Shown one piece after another: positions 38,768 through 47,960 of a stretch of 64,000 bases of DNA (its first letter is position 1; every line of letters begins with the position of its first letter). The stretch comes from Pseudomonas sp. NFR16. GTDB taxonomy: Bacteria > Pseudomonadota > Gammaproteobacteria > Pseudomonadales > Pseudomonadaceae. The stretch lies in NCBI RefSeq assembly GCF_900108875.1, contig NZ_FNYJ01000008.1:1-64000 (forward strand), given 5' to 3'. The position numbers and the translations under genes are program-made. The notes beneath the pieces are model-generated. The model did no database searches, had not been told where the DNA came from, and saw only the letters and a program-made list of their open reading frames with translations.

Positions 38768-39247
38768 CTACAGCCCCAGATCCGACAAGCCAGGGTGGTC
38801 GTCAGGACGGCGTCCCAGTGGCCAGTGGAATTTGCGCTCGGACTCCTTGATCGGCAGGTCGTTGATGCACGCGAAACGGTTGGCCATCAGCCCGTCTTCG
38901 TTGAATTCCCAGTTTTCGTTACCGTAAGACCGGAACCAATTACCTGAGTCATCGTGCCATTCGTACGCGTAACGGACCGCGATGCGGTTGTCGGTGAATG
39001 CCCAGAGCTCTTTGATCAAGCGGTAGTCGAGTTCTTTCGCCCACTTGCGCGTCAGAAAGCCTTTGGCTTCTTCCCGGTTGGTGGCGAACTCGGCGCGATT
39101 GCGCCATTTGGTGTCGAGCGTGTAGGCCAACGACACCTTTTCAGGATCGCGGCTGTTCCAGCCGTCTTCGGCCAGACGGACCTTTTCGATGGCGGATTCG
39201 CGAGTGAAGGGGGGAAGTGGCGGGCGAGTCTGGGCATTGGACGACAT
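38768..39247 (-). CDS. DUF1348 (NTF2/SnoaL-fold) protein
   Basis: A 159-aa protein with the DUF1348 signature over most of its length: [63 protein letters not shown] and [20 protein letters not shown]. The fold is NTF2/SnoaL-like, a pocket used for small molecules. No reaction is established for this family, and no signal peptide is present. I chose the ATG at 39247 because GGAGGC precedes it on the minus strand. It lies 61 bases downstream of a TetR gene on the same strand, so the regulator probably controls it. Confidence 0.85.
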   Translation of the reverse strand: MSSNAQTRPPLPPFTRESAIEKVRLAEDGWNSRDPEKVSLAYTLDTKWRNRAEFATNREEAKGFLTRKWAKELDYRLIKELWAFTDNRIAVRYAYEWHDDSGNWFRSYGNENWEFNEDGLMANRFACINDLPIKESERKFHWPLGRRPDDHPGLSDLGL

Positions 39248-39308
39248 GGTTAAGCCTCCAGGAAAGAGTAAGTACAGCGATAATGGAGCGTTCTTGACAC
39301 GCAGGCCG

Positions 39309-39878
39309 TTAAAGCAAGGCCTGTTGGAGCAACAGCTGCGCAACATCTCGTGCACTGTCGGCGGCGCTGTAATCACCCATGACGCGGGCGGTGGTGATGG
39401 CGCCTTCCATCAGGATCAGCAACTGTTTAGCCAGCGCTGATGGCTGCTCGATATCCAGCTGCTCACAAAGCTGCAGCGTGTAGTCGAACAACTTCTGTTT
39501 GTGCAATTTGGCGATCAGGCGAATCGGGTCGTCGGGATCGCCAATCTCTCCCGCCGTGTTGATGAACGCGCAGCCGCAAAATCCTTCGGACTCAAACCAG
39601 CCCTTGAGCACGGCGAACATATTGACAATGCGCGCCTCAGGCGTCTGCGCCTTGTCGGTTTCGGTCTTGAACCAGTGCATCCAGCGCACGTCACGCGCGT
39701 TGAGCGCGGCGGCGGCGACTTCGTCCTTGGTGGCGAAGTAGCGATAAATACTTTTTCGGGCCACGCCGGAGGTCTTCACCAAAAGGTCCATGCCCGTGGC
39801 CTGGATGCCGTTTTGGTAGATCAGTTGCTCGGCGGTCGCGAGAATTTTTTCGCGTGTGTCTGTCGTTGATGTGTTCAT
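39309..39878 (-). CDS. TetR/AcrR family transcriptional regulator
   Basis: A 189-aa one-domain repressor type. The N-terminal helix-turn-helix (about 8-52) reads [46 protein letters not shown]. The C-terminal ligand domain contains Cys residues (GFCGCAF near 100-106) as in several quinone- or electrophile-responsive relatives, though sensing chemistry is speculative. A perfect 14-bp palindrome lies just upstream and is the likely operator. The downstream DUF1348 gene is probably in the same operon. Confidence 0.88.
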   Translation of the reverse strand: MNTSTTDTREKILATAEQLIYQNGIQATGMDLLVKTSGVARKSIYRYFATKDEVAAAALNARDVRWMHWFKTETDKAQTPEARIVNMFAVLKGWFESEGFCGCAFINTAGEIGDPDDPIRLIAKLHKQKLFDYTLQLCEQLDIEQPSALAKQLLILMEGAITTARVMGDYSAADSARDVAQLLLQQALL

Positions 39879-39890
39879 GCTTTAAAAGGT

Positions 39891-39904
39891 AGAACGATCG
39901 TTCT
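39891..39904. promoter_or_regulatory. Palindromic operator, probably for the TetR regulator
   Basis: AGAACGATCGTTCT is a perfect 14-bp palindrome centred about 20 bases before the TetR start codon. The position and symmetry fit an autoregulatory TetR-family operator. It could also affect the divergent MscS-type gene. Confidence 0.7.
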
Positions 39905-40064
39905 CCTCGGTCAAGGCACTTTCGAAAATAAAAATATCCGCCGCGTTGAATCACTGGGCGCGGATAAGGGTTGCCGCTGGCGGCGAACTTGCCGGACGAA
40001 ATTCGATCAGTTTCTGTGGGCTTTGATTTCGCCGTCCCTCATGACTGAAGGAGTGACCTGCGTT

Positions 40065-42221
40065 TTGTCGAATTTCAAATCTGTTCTGCTGTTCTGCCTG
40101 GTGTTCTGTCTAGGCAGCATCAATGTGCAGGCTGCCGAGGCACCTGCGCCTGCTACCGCGCAGTCCAGCGCTCCCGCTGATTCCGCCCCTGCAGATGAAC
40201 CCGCAAAACCCGAAATTCTGGTGAAGGGCGGATTGCTTGGAGCGATCAGTTCCAGTATCGACAGCGTTCAGAACAAGCTCGATCTGGATGCTCACTTGCT
40301 CGATTCCTGGCGGTTGCGTGCCGATCGGGCTGCCGATGAGCTGGACGCGCTGGTCAATAAACCACTGAATCGCTCGCCCTGGAGCATTGTCGGAGACTTC
40401 CTCATCCTGTCGGTGGTGTGGATCGGCGCGTTTGCTTTGCTTAACCGCATCGGCGCTTTTTTCGTTTCCCGCCTGTCTCGGCACCGCGCGCTGGCGACTC
40501 GCGTGCGCGTGCAAGGCGTGATGAGTTACGTCGTGCCGTTTATGATTCCAGCGCTGATCTGCCTGCCGCTGACGCTGTATGTCAGCCACTTCATGCAAGC
40601 CTCGATCGGTCGGGCGCTGGCGCTTTGTCTGGCGTATTCAACCAGCAGCGGCATTTTCTCAACGTCCGTGCTGATGTCGGTGGTGGTGCTGTTCAACTCC
40701 GGTCACAAGCGCGCCGCGGTGCGCATCATTCGAAATTACGCGCCTCATCCACTGTTCATCATCGGTTTCCTCGCGGCATTGAGCGATGCGCTCACCAGTC
40801 CACAGATTTCCCGGCAACTGGGCGGCAACGTGACCACCAGCGTCGCGGCCTTTACCGGGCTGATGGCATCGATCATGTTCTGCATCGTGGTGATCAGAAT
40901 GCGTCGTCCCGTGGCGCATCTGATTCGCAACCGGCCGCTGAGTGCGCGACTGGCACGTCCTGCGCTGCAACAGACGCTCAAGATTTTTTCCAGCCTGTGG
41001 CACTTGCCGATCCTGTTGATGATTCTGGTATCGGCGGTGAATCTGATCGGTGCCGGCGAAGACAGTCAGGAGGCGTTGCGCTGCGCGTTGCTCACGACCG
41101 TCCTGCTGATCGGCACGGTGTTTCTAAGCACGCTGTTTCAGCACATGTTCAAGCCGGCCGAGGCGCGGACCGGGCGCGTTTACAAAGAACGGTTGCTCAG
41201 CCTGTTGCACGCAGTGCTGCGCATCGGCCTGGCGATCGGCTTCATTGAATTGCTTGGCCGTATCTGGGGTTTTTCGCTGTTCGAGTTTGCTCAGCGCAAC
41301 GCATTGGGCAAGGTGATCAGTGATTCGCTGAGCAGTATCGGACTGATCTTCCTGGTGACGTGGCTGCTGTGGGTCGTGATGGACACGGCGATTCAGGAAG
41401 CGCTGAAGCCGCCCGCCAACCATCGCTCGTCGCGTCAGCCAAGCACACGCGTGAAGACGATCCTGCCGCTGCTGCGTAACGCGATCAAGATCATCCTGGT
41501 GGTGATCTGCACGATCACTACCATGGCGAATCTGGGGATCAACGTCGCGCCGCTGCTGGCAGGTGCCGGAGTGGTCGGTCTGGCGATCGGCTTCGGTTCG
41601 CAGCAACTGGTGCAGGACGTGATCACGGGCCTGTTCATCATCATCGAAGACACCATCTCCATTGGCGATTGGGTGGTGCTGGATTCGGGTCATGCCGGCA
41701 CTGTCGAGAGCCTGACCATCCGCACCTTGCGCCTGCGCGACGGCAAAGGGTTCGTGCACTCCGTGCCGTTCGGGCAGATCAAGGCCGTAACGAACCAGTC
41801 GCGGCAATTCGCTTACGCGTTTTTCTCGTTCCAGTTCACTTACGATTCGGACGTGGATTCAGCGACATCGTTGATTCGCGAAGCCGGGCAGGCGATCAGC
41901 GATGACTTCCTGCTGGCCAGTAAGCTGCAAGGACCGCTGGAAGTGTTCGGTCTGGATCGCATGGACATGAACGGGATCGTGATCACCGCGCAGTTCCGCA
42001 CATCATCCGGCGGGCAATATGCGGTCAGCCGAGCGTTCAACGACAAGCTCAAGCGCCTTGTGGATAAGTCTACGGATGTTCGCTTCGCGCAAACTTATCC
42101 ACAACTGGTGATGAGTCCGCACAATGGGCAATTTCCGGCGATGGATGAGGGCGACGAGCAACAGCCGGTGCCGGGCAAGACGTCAGTGGTCAACAAAGAC
42201 GGTTCGGAAAGCCCGGTTTGA
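40065..42221 (+). CDS. Large MscS-family mechanosensitive channel (YbiO-like)
   Basis: A channel of about 718 aa thought to release solutes on hypo-osmotic shock. It has a signal peptide (SNFKSVLLFCLVFCLGSINVQA), a periplasmic or helical extension, several membrane segments (about 100-470) and the MscS core. The core includes the pore helix (PLLAGAGVVGLAIGFGSQQLVQDVITG) and the beta domain (GDWVVLDSGHAGTVESLTIRTLRLRDG). I prefer the TTG at 40065 because AAGGAG precedes it; an ATG at 40041 would add eight residues but has no ribosome site. Overall layout is closest to E. coli YbiO. It converges on lhr with only 26 bases between. Confidence 0.85.
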   Translation: MSNFKSVLLFCLVFCLGSINVQAAEAPAPATAQSSAPADSAPADEPAKPEILVKGGLLGAISSSIDSVQNKLDLDAHLLDSWRLRADRAADELDALVNKPLNRSPWSIVGDFLILSVVWIGAFALLNRIGAFFVSRLSRHRALATRVRVQGVMSYVVPFMIPALICLPLTLYVSHFMQASIGRALALCLAYSTSSGIFSTSVLMSVVVLFNSGHKRAAVRIIRNYAPHPLFIIGFLAALSDALTSPQISRQLGGNVTTSVAAFTGLMASIMFCIVVIRMRRPVAHLIRNRPLSARLARPALQQTLKIFSSLWHLPILLMILVSAVNLIGAGEDSQEALRCALLTTVLLIGTVFLSTLFQHMFKPAEARTGRVYKERLLSLLHAVLRIGLAIGFIELLGRIWGFSLFEFAQRNALGKVISDSLSSIGLIFLVTWLLWVVMDTAIQEALKPPANHRSSRQPSTRVKTILPLLRNAIKIILVVICTITTMANLGINVAPLLAGAGVVGLAIGFGSQQLVQDVITGLFIIIEDTISIGDWVVLDSGHAGTVESLTIRTLRLRDGKGFVHSVPFGQIKAVTNQSRQFAYAFFSFQFTYDSDVDSATSLIREAGQAISDDFLLASKLQGPLEVFGLDRMDMNGIVITAQFRTSSGGQYAVSRAFNDKLKRLVDKSTDVRFAQTYPQLVMSPHNGQFPAMDEGDEQQPVPGKTSVVNKDGSESPV

Positions 42222-42247
42222 AATCAGTGTAAGCAAGCGGGCAGCGT

Positions 42248-45200
42248 TTACCTGAACAAGCGATCCCGAACCGCCAGCATGTTGTGCTCGTCCAGTTCGC
42301 CCCAGTATTGCGGCTTGCCCGCGATGATCGCGGCGATCGGTATTCCATCCCGGTACACGAGGCGATTGCCGACCACTGCTGGCACCTTTGCGCCAGGCAA
42401 TAGCGTGCCGGCCAGATTCAGCGGATCGACGCCACTGACACCGATCAGGCTGCCGTCCAGCGGACGTTTGCGGACTTCTCGCAGCAAGGGAATTGCCTCT
42501 GGCAGCGCGAATTGTTCGCCTGCAAGCCCCGCAACAAAGCGCCCGCCGCGAATGTCGCCCCGCGCCTCCAAGCGATGAAACGTTCTGAGCAATTCGCGCC
42601 ACGTCGGCAGCCAGTCGGCTTCCCGCTCAAGCAGGCGCCAGAACACCACGCCATACCGACGCAGCAGGGTCATCGCAATGTGCTCCAGCGTGTCGGCATC
42701 GAGCGTCTGCCTGGCTGTGGTATCACGGGGCGGCGCCCGGCGCAGCAGTGCCCAACGACCGGCATCGTCCATGCCGCCGATGAATGCTCCGCGATTGCGT
42801 CTGCTGGTGTGGGCCGCGCGTTTGCTGGCGGGAGTGATCAGCGCCCGCAGCCCGGCAAAGCTGTCAGCGTTCACCAGCCCGGCGCCGACCAGTTCCTGCA
42901 GTGCAGTTTCCAGTTCAGTGCGCAGCAGGTGGGCCTCGCCGGTGAGCTCGTCGAAAAACATGGCTCCGTGGGCCGACAACACTTCGTGGACTTTCTGGGC
43001 ACGCAACGACAACTCGCTCGGCGCCGGTTGCTCGGTCAGCCCGCTCCAGAGGCGGACTTGCGTGCGGGGCAACAGCACGATGGGCGTGCTGCGCAATGCA
43101 GCCGTGCTGGCTTTGTTGCGGCTGCTCAAGCGCATCCACACCACTTTGCCGGAGCGACACAGGGCGTCCAGCCAGCTTTGGGAATAGTCCTTCAGCCGGG
43201 CCGGAAGAATATCGCTGTCCCAGGCGCCCGCGGCTGACGAAAACCCTTCCAGTTGATCGACGACCTCCGGCAATGCAGCTTTGCCCTGGCTCTGTGTCGT
43301 GGCAGACAGGTGCTGCCAGTCGAACAGAAACCGGGTGAAATCCTGAAGCGAGACCGGCTCGATTTCCCGGCGCAGACGTTTGACGGTGTAGCGATGAATG
43401 CGTGACAGCAGGTGGCGCTCGCACCACTGCTCCTCGCTGGCGCCGGGATCGAAACGCCCGCGCAGAACGTAACCTTCGGCTTCCAGGTGAGCGAGCGCCC
43501 GAGTCACCTCGCCCGGTGAGAGCGCCAGCGGGGCGGCGATGGCAGGAAGGGTGAGCGGCCCGAAGCCGCTGAGACGTGCGCGCACAAGCTCGATGCGCGC
43601 CTGATCTTCATCCCACGTTTCATCGAAACCCGGCAGCGCCGCCAAGGGCGGATGCATTTCGGCGGCCGGATAAACCGTCTGCAGACAGGTCAGGCGCTCA
43701 AGCGCGATCCACAGCGCTTGATCGGGATTGACCTGCAATCGCGTCGCCCGTCCTGAGCGGGCCAGGCTCTCCAGCCAGGTCATCCACTCGCCATGCTCGC
43801 GCGCCTCGACGCCGCTGACGCAGCCCAGGGTCATCAGCGCCTCATGCATCTCATCGGCGTTGTGCGGCTGCGGCCAGGCTTCTTCAGCCACCGCCATGAT
43901 TGCATCGACGTCCAACGCACCCAGGTCATCGGCCGACTCCGGATCGCTCCAGCGACGATTGAGCACGGCCTGAGTGCGGCGCTCTTCCAACGGCGCATCG
44001 TCGAGAAACGTGTACGGCTTGGCGTTGAGAATCTCAGCCGCCAGCGGAGATGGCGCTGGCAGATCCCGACTGATCAGTCGCACCTTGCCGCTTTCCATTC
44101 GCCTCAGCAGCGCCAGCCAGCCGTCCGCATCCATCGCTTCATGCAGGCAATCGTCCAGCGTTTGTTCCACCAATGGATGTTCAGGCACCTCACGTTCGCC
44201 GACCAGATTTTCAAGGCAGGCAATCTGGTCCGGGAAAACGGTAGCGATCAGGTCTTCGCTTTTCATGCGTTGCAGTTGCGGCGCGACCTTGCGCCCGCCG
44301 GTGTAACGCGGCAACGCAAGCGCTACGCCGGCGTTCCATCGCCAGCGTACGCCGAACAGGGGCGCATCAAGCACAGCCTGAATCAGCAGGTGCTCGGCGC
44401 TGTTGGAATGCAGATATCGCCAGACCTCGTCCAGCGCAAAGCTGTGGCTGGTGGACAACGACAGCACGATGGCGTCTTCGCTGGCGGCGGCCTGCAGTTC
44501 GAAGTTGAACGTGCGACAGAAACGCTTGCGCAACGCCAGACCCCAGGCGCGGTTGACCCGGCTCCCGAAAGGCGTGTGGATGACCAGTTGCGTGCCACCG
44601 GACTCGTCGAAGAAGCGCTCCATCACCAAGGTGTCTTGCGAGGGCAGGGCGCCGAGGGTCGAGTGCGCACGAGCCAGATAATCGACGATCTGTTCGGCGC
44701 TGGCGCTATCAAGCCCCAGCGTCTGCATCAGCCAGTCGATACACGGGCGGATCTGGCCGGGATGGGCGCTGAGCTGTTGATCGATCTCGGCCTGCAGGCG
44801 CGCCACGGCAAACGACAGCTCGTCGCTGCGCCCCGGCGCTTCTCCCAGCCAGAATGGAATGTTCGGGGGCGCGCCCTGAGCGTCTTCAACCCGTACGCGG
44901 CCCGATTCGACACGCAGAATCCGGTAGGACGTATTGCCGAGCTGGAAGATGTCACCGGCGATGCTCTCCACCGCGAAATCTTCGTTCACCGTGCCGATGT
45001 TCAGCGCCTGAGGTTCGAGGATCACGCTGTAGTCGGCGTTGTCCGGGATCGTTCCGCCGCTGGTGACGGCCGTGAGCTTGCTGCCTCGCCGGCCCCGCAA
45101 GGTGCGGGTGACGGCGTCCCGATGCAGGTAGGCCGCGCGCACGCCCTGACGCCCGCTGTAGCCTTCGGCGAGCATGCTCAGCAGCGATTGATAATGGCCT

Positions 45201-46561
45201 TCGTCGAGTTCGGCGTAAGGTGAAGCCTGACGGAACAGCGCAAGCAGCGCGTCTTCGTGCCATTCCTGGCAACTGACCTCGGCGATGATCTGCTGCGCCA
45301 GCACGTCCAGCGGCGCCTTGGGAATCAGCAAGGTGTCCAGCTCACCGCGGCGAACACAGTCCAGCAGCGCCGCGCATTCGATCAGGTCGTCGCGCGACAC
45401 GGCAAACAGTCGTCCCTTGGGCGTACCGCCCACATGGTGACCGGAACGTCCGACACGCTGGAGGAATGCTGCGATAGAACGCGGCGAACTGATCTGACAC
45501 ACCAGATCGACATCGCCGATATCGATCCCGAGCTCCAGGGACGCGGTCGCGATCAGCACTTGCAGATCGCCGCGCTTGAGCCGTTGCTCGGCATCCAGAC
45601 GTTGCTCTTTGGCCAGACTGCCGTGATGCGCAGCCACGGCCTCTTTGCCCAGCCGATCGCTCAGATGCCGCGCCATGCGCTCGGCCAGACGTCGCGTGTT
45701 GACGAAGATGAGCGTCGTGCGGTGCTCTCGCGCAAGCGCTGCCAGGCGGTCGTAGACCAGCTGCCAGACATCGTTGGACATCACCGCTGAAAGCGGCACC
45801 GGCGGTACTTCGATCGCCAGATCCCGGGGACGCGCGTGGCCGATATCGATGATGGCGCAAGGGCGGTTGAGCGGGTCGCTGCCCACCAGAAAGCGCGACA
45901 CCCGCTCGATCGGTTTTTGCGTCGCCGACAGCCCGATGCGCAGCAGCGGCTTTTCGCACAACGCTTGCAGCCGCTCAAGGCTCAATGCCAGATGACTGCC
46001 GCGCTTGCTGGCGGCAATGGCGTGGATCTCATCGACGATGACGGTCTGGGTGCCGGCCAGCATGCGCCGACCCGAATCGGAACCGAGCAGCACATACAGC
46101 GATTCTGGCGTCGTCACCAGGATATGCGGCGCAGTCTTGCGCATCGCGTTGCGCTCTTTCTGTTGGGTATCGCCGGTGCGCACCGCCGTGCTGATGCGCA
46201 GCCCCGGCAGGCCTTGGCGGCTCAGTTGCTCGGTAATGCCGCTCAGCGGGTTTTGCAGATTGATCTGGATGTCATTGGATAACGCCTTCAAAGGCGAGAT
46301 GTACACGACGAAGGTCTGGTCGGGCAGCGCGCCGCCAGCCGCCAGGCCCTGATGCACCAGGTCATCAATGACCGCGAGGAACGCCGTCAGGGTTTTGCCT
46401 GAGCCCGTGGGCGCGGCGATCAACGTGGATCGGCGCTCCTTGATCAGCGGCCATGCCTGCGCCTGGGCCGCAGTAACAGCCGGGAACGTCTGTCTGAACC
46501 ATGCGGCAACAGCAGGGTGAAACGCGTCGAGCACCGGATCGTGAGTCTTGAGAAGGTTCAT
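42248..46561 (-). CDS. lhr: ATP-dependent helicase Lhr (large helicase-related)
   Basis: A 1437-aa superfamily 2 helicase. The N-terminal core has Walker A AAPTGSGKT (49-57), DEIH (177-180), SAT-type SATQKP and the RecA2 motif QRVGRSGH. A long C-terminal extension follows, containing winged-helix modules and the region that in other bacterial full-length Lhr proteins carries uracil-DNA glycosylase-like activity. It unwinds RNA-DNA hybrids 3'-5' in studied family members. I chose ATG 46561 (MNLLKTHDPVLDAFHP); the frame stays open for 34 more codons with no family support. It stands alone, without the ligase/nuclease partners seen with shorter Lhr forms. Confidence 0.95.
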   Translation of the reverse strand: MNLLKTHDPVLDAFHPAVAAWFRQTFPAVTAAQAQAWPLIKERRSTLIAAPTGSGKTLTAFLAVIDDLVHQGLAAGGALPDQTFVVYISPLKALSNDIQINLQNPLSGITEQLSRQGLPGLRISTAVRTGDTQQKERNAMRKTAPHILVTTPESLYVLLGSDSGRRMLAGTQTVIVDEIHAIAASKRGSHLALSLERLQALCEKPLLRIGLSATQKPIERVSRFLVGSDPLNRPCAIIDIGHARPRDLAIEVPPVPLSAVMSNDVWQLVYDRLAALAREHRTTLIFVNTRRLAERMARHLSDRLGKEAVAAHHGSLAKEQRLDAEQRLKRGDLQVLIATASLELGIDIGDVDLVCQISSPRSIAAFLQRVGRSGHHVGGTPKGRLFAVSRDDLIECAALLDCVRRGELDTLLIPKAPLDVLAQQIIAEVSCQEWHEDALLALFRQASPYAELDEGHYQSLLSMLAEGYSGRQGVRAAYLHRDAVTRTLRGRRGSKLTAVTSGGTIPDNADYSVILEPQALNIGTVNEDFAVESIAGDIFQLGNTSYRILRVESGRVRVEDAQGAPPNIPFWLGEAPGRSDELSFAVARLQAEIDQQLSAHPGQIRPCIDWLMQTLGLDSASAEQIVDYLARAHSTLGALPSQDTLVMERFFDESGGTQLVIHTPFGSRVNRAWGLALRKRFCRTFNFELQAAASEDAIVLSLSTSHSFALDEVWRYLHSNSAEHLLIQAVLDAPLFGVRWRWNAGVALALPRYTGGRKVAPQLQRMKSEDLIATVFPDQIACLENLVGEREVPEHPLVEQTLDDCLHEAMDADGWLALLRRMESGKVRLISRDLPAPSPLAAEILNAKPYTFLDDAPLEERRTQAVLNRRWSDPESADDLGALDVDAIMAVAEEAWPQPHNADEMHEALMTLGCVSGVEAREHGEWMTWLESLARSGRATRLQVNPDQALWIALERLTCLQTVYPAAEMHPPLAALPGFDETWDEDQARIELVRARLSGFGPLTLPAIAAPLALSPGEVTRALAHLEAEGYVLRGRFDPGASEEQWCERHLLSRIHRYTVKRLRREIEPVSLQDFTRFLFDWQHLSATTQSQGKAALPEVVDQLEGFSSAAGAWDSDILPARLKDYSQSWLDALCRSGKVVWMRLSSRNKASTAALRSTPIVLLPRTQVRLWSGLTEQPAPSELSLRAQKVHEVLSAHGAMFFDELTGEAHLLRTELETALQELVGAGLVNADSFAGLRALITPASKRAAHTSRRNRGAFIGGMDDAGRWALLRRAPPRDTTARQTLDADTLEHIAMTLLRRYGVVFWRLLEREADWLPTWRELLRTFHRLEARGDIRGGRFVAGLAGEQFALPEAIPLLREVRKRPLDGSLIGVSGVDPLNLAGTLLPGAKVPAVVGNRLVYRDGIPIAAIIAGKPQYWGELDEHNMLAVRDRLFR

Positions 46562-46748
46562 GGACAAATTTATGCGGGCGCCGAGCAGCAGAAGCAAGGA
46601 CCGGTGATCGGCGAGGCTGCGGGCCCGCTGATCGCAGCGTTCTCGGTGAGGCACGCTTGCCAAGGCTTCAGGTCAGCCACCATACCTCTGCCGGCAGCAA
46701 TGGCCTCTTGGGGGCTGAAGCCGGTCGTACAGACTCTGCAAGGTTTGC

Positions 46749-46774
46749 GTAGGACCGGCGTTAGCCGGGAAGGC
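46749..46774 (+). repeat. REP element, GTAGGACCGGC class
   Basis: GTAGGACCGGCGTTAGCCGG followed by GAAGGC. The palindrome CCGGC-GTTA-GCCGG with the GTAG head is the extragenic REP class common in P. syringae-type genomes. The same class recurs as a pair at 49789-49860. Confidence 0.85.
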
Positions 46775-46874
46775 GTCTGGTGTCACGCAGTTGGTCGAAG
46801 AGGGCGTTGAACACAGTTGGCTCTCCCAGCGAAAATCGTGCAGTGACATCGCGCCCGCAAACACCGCAAACTCG

Positions 46875-46898
46875 GTGGGAGCGAGCTTGCTCGCGAAG
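46875..46898 (+). repeat. REP element, GTGGGAGCGAGC class
   Basis: GTGGGAGCGAGCTTGCTCGC followed by GAAG. The palindrome GCGAGC-TT-GCTCGC is the REP class widespread in P. fluorescens-type genomes. It is a different class from the copy at 46749. Confidence 0.88.
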
Positions 46899-47075
46899 AG
46901 CCCCGTGCATCCGCCACACGTGCACCGTCTGAAATCCAGGCTCGTCAGCACGCTCACGCCCAAAGGCAGACCGTGCCGTCACAGCATCGCCGGGCCACCT
47001 GTTGGGAGTTATTCCACCGACGTGTTATGTTTGCGGGCGTTTTTCACTGAATTTTTCTGAGAGCCTCCTGACTCT

Positions 47076-47960
47076 ATGCGAATGCGCCTTATGCTGTTGG
47101 GCGGCGGGAATGCCCTTGGGCAGGCGTTGATTCGTCTGGGTGCCGAGGAAGACATTGGCTTCCTCGCTCCGCGTCCACCGCAAGACGGTTGGGATGCGGC
47201 CAGCCTGACGCAACTGCTCGATGACACCCGCCCGGATGCCTTGATCAACCTTGCTTATTATTTCGACTGGTTTCAGGCGCAGAGCGTAAGCGCCGAACGG
47301 TTGGAAAGTCAGGAGCGCTCGGTCGAGCGTCTCGCCGAACTGTGCCAGCATCACAACATCATCCTTGTTCAACCTTCCAGCTATCGGGTATTCGACGGTT
47401 CGCGGGCTACGGCTTACAGCGAAAAGGACGAACCGGTGCCGCTCGGCTCTCGGGGCCAGGCACTGTGGCGCATCGAGCAAAGCGTCAGGGCGGCCTGCCC
47501 GCAGCACGTGCTGGTGCGCTTTGGCTGGTTGCTCGATAACAGCGCCGACGGCGTGCTTGGACGTTTCCTGACGCGTGCCGAAAAGGCCGAGGAGCTTTTG
47601 ATGGCCGACGATCGGCGCGGCAATCCGACCCCGGTCGACGATGCTGCGCGAGTCATCATCTCAGTGCTCAAGCAGCTCGATTGCGCCGCGCCGCTGTGGG
47701 GCACCTACCATTACGCAGGTCATGAAGCCACTACGCCGCTGGCGCTGGGCCAGGCCATTCTGACCGAAGCGCGACTGCTGCGTCCGCTGGCCGTGGAAGC
47801 GCCGACCGCTCAGGCGCATGCCGCGAGCCCGGATGCCGCAGAAGAGCCGCAGAACGCCGTGCTGGCCTGTAAGAAAATCCTTCACACTTTTGGTATCAAG
47901 CCTCGCGCATGGCGTGCCGGTTTGCCCAGCTTATTGGACCGCTACTACCGACATGTCTGA
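47076..47960 (+). CDS. RmlD-like sugar-nucleotide-binding protein lacking the catalytic Tyr and Lys
   Basis: A 294-aa extended SDR-type protein. The N-terminal nucleotide loop GGGNALGQAL (9-18) and the RmlD-like order (TRPDALINLAYYFD; QPSSYRVFDGS; YSEKDEPVPLG) point to the dTDP-4-dehydrorhamnose reductase fold. Where RmlD has the YxxxK pair, this protein reads RGQAL, with Arg126 and Leu130 in those places. It probably cannot act as a normal reductase and may bind a sugar nucleotide or a partner. It overlaps the downstream epimerase gene by eight bases, so the two are translated together, as with P. aeruginosa PA4069-PA4068. Function unknown. Confidence 0.8.
   Translation: MRMRLMLLGGGNALGQALIRLGAEEDIGFLAPRPPQDGWDAASLTQLLDDTRPDALINLAYYFDWFQAQSVSAERLESQERSVERLAELCQHHNIILVQPSSYRVFDGSRATAYSEKDEPVPLGSRGQALWRIEQSVRAACPQHVLVRFGWLLDNSADGVLGRFLTRAEKAEELLMADDRRGNPTPVDDAARVIISVLKQLDCAAPLWGTYHYAGHEATTPLALGQAILTEARLLRPLAVEAPTAQAHAASPDAAEEPQNAVLACKKILHTFGIKPRAWRAGLPSLLDRYYRHV

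Larger units (their letters stand above)
46562..47075. other. Gene-free 514-base region with two REP elements
   Basis: Lies between lhr and the RmlD-like gene, which diverge, so it must hold both promoters. It contains two REP palindromes of different sequence classes (46749-46774 and 46875-46898). I see no credible coding frame, RNA gene or strong consensus promoter. Confidence 0.8.

Noticed and set aside
43793-45223. A 476-aa open frame antisense to lhr
   Set aside because: A shadow of the GC-rich lhr reading frame with no recognisable domains and no ribosome site.
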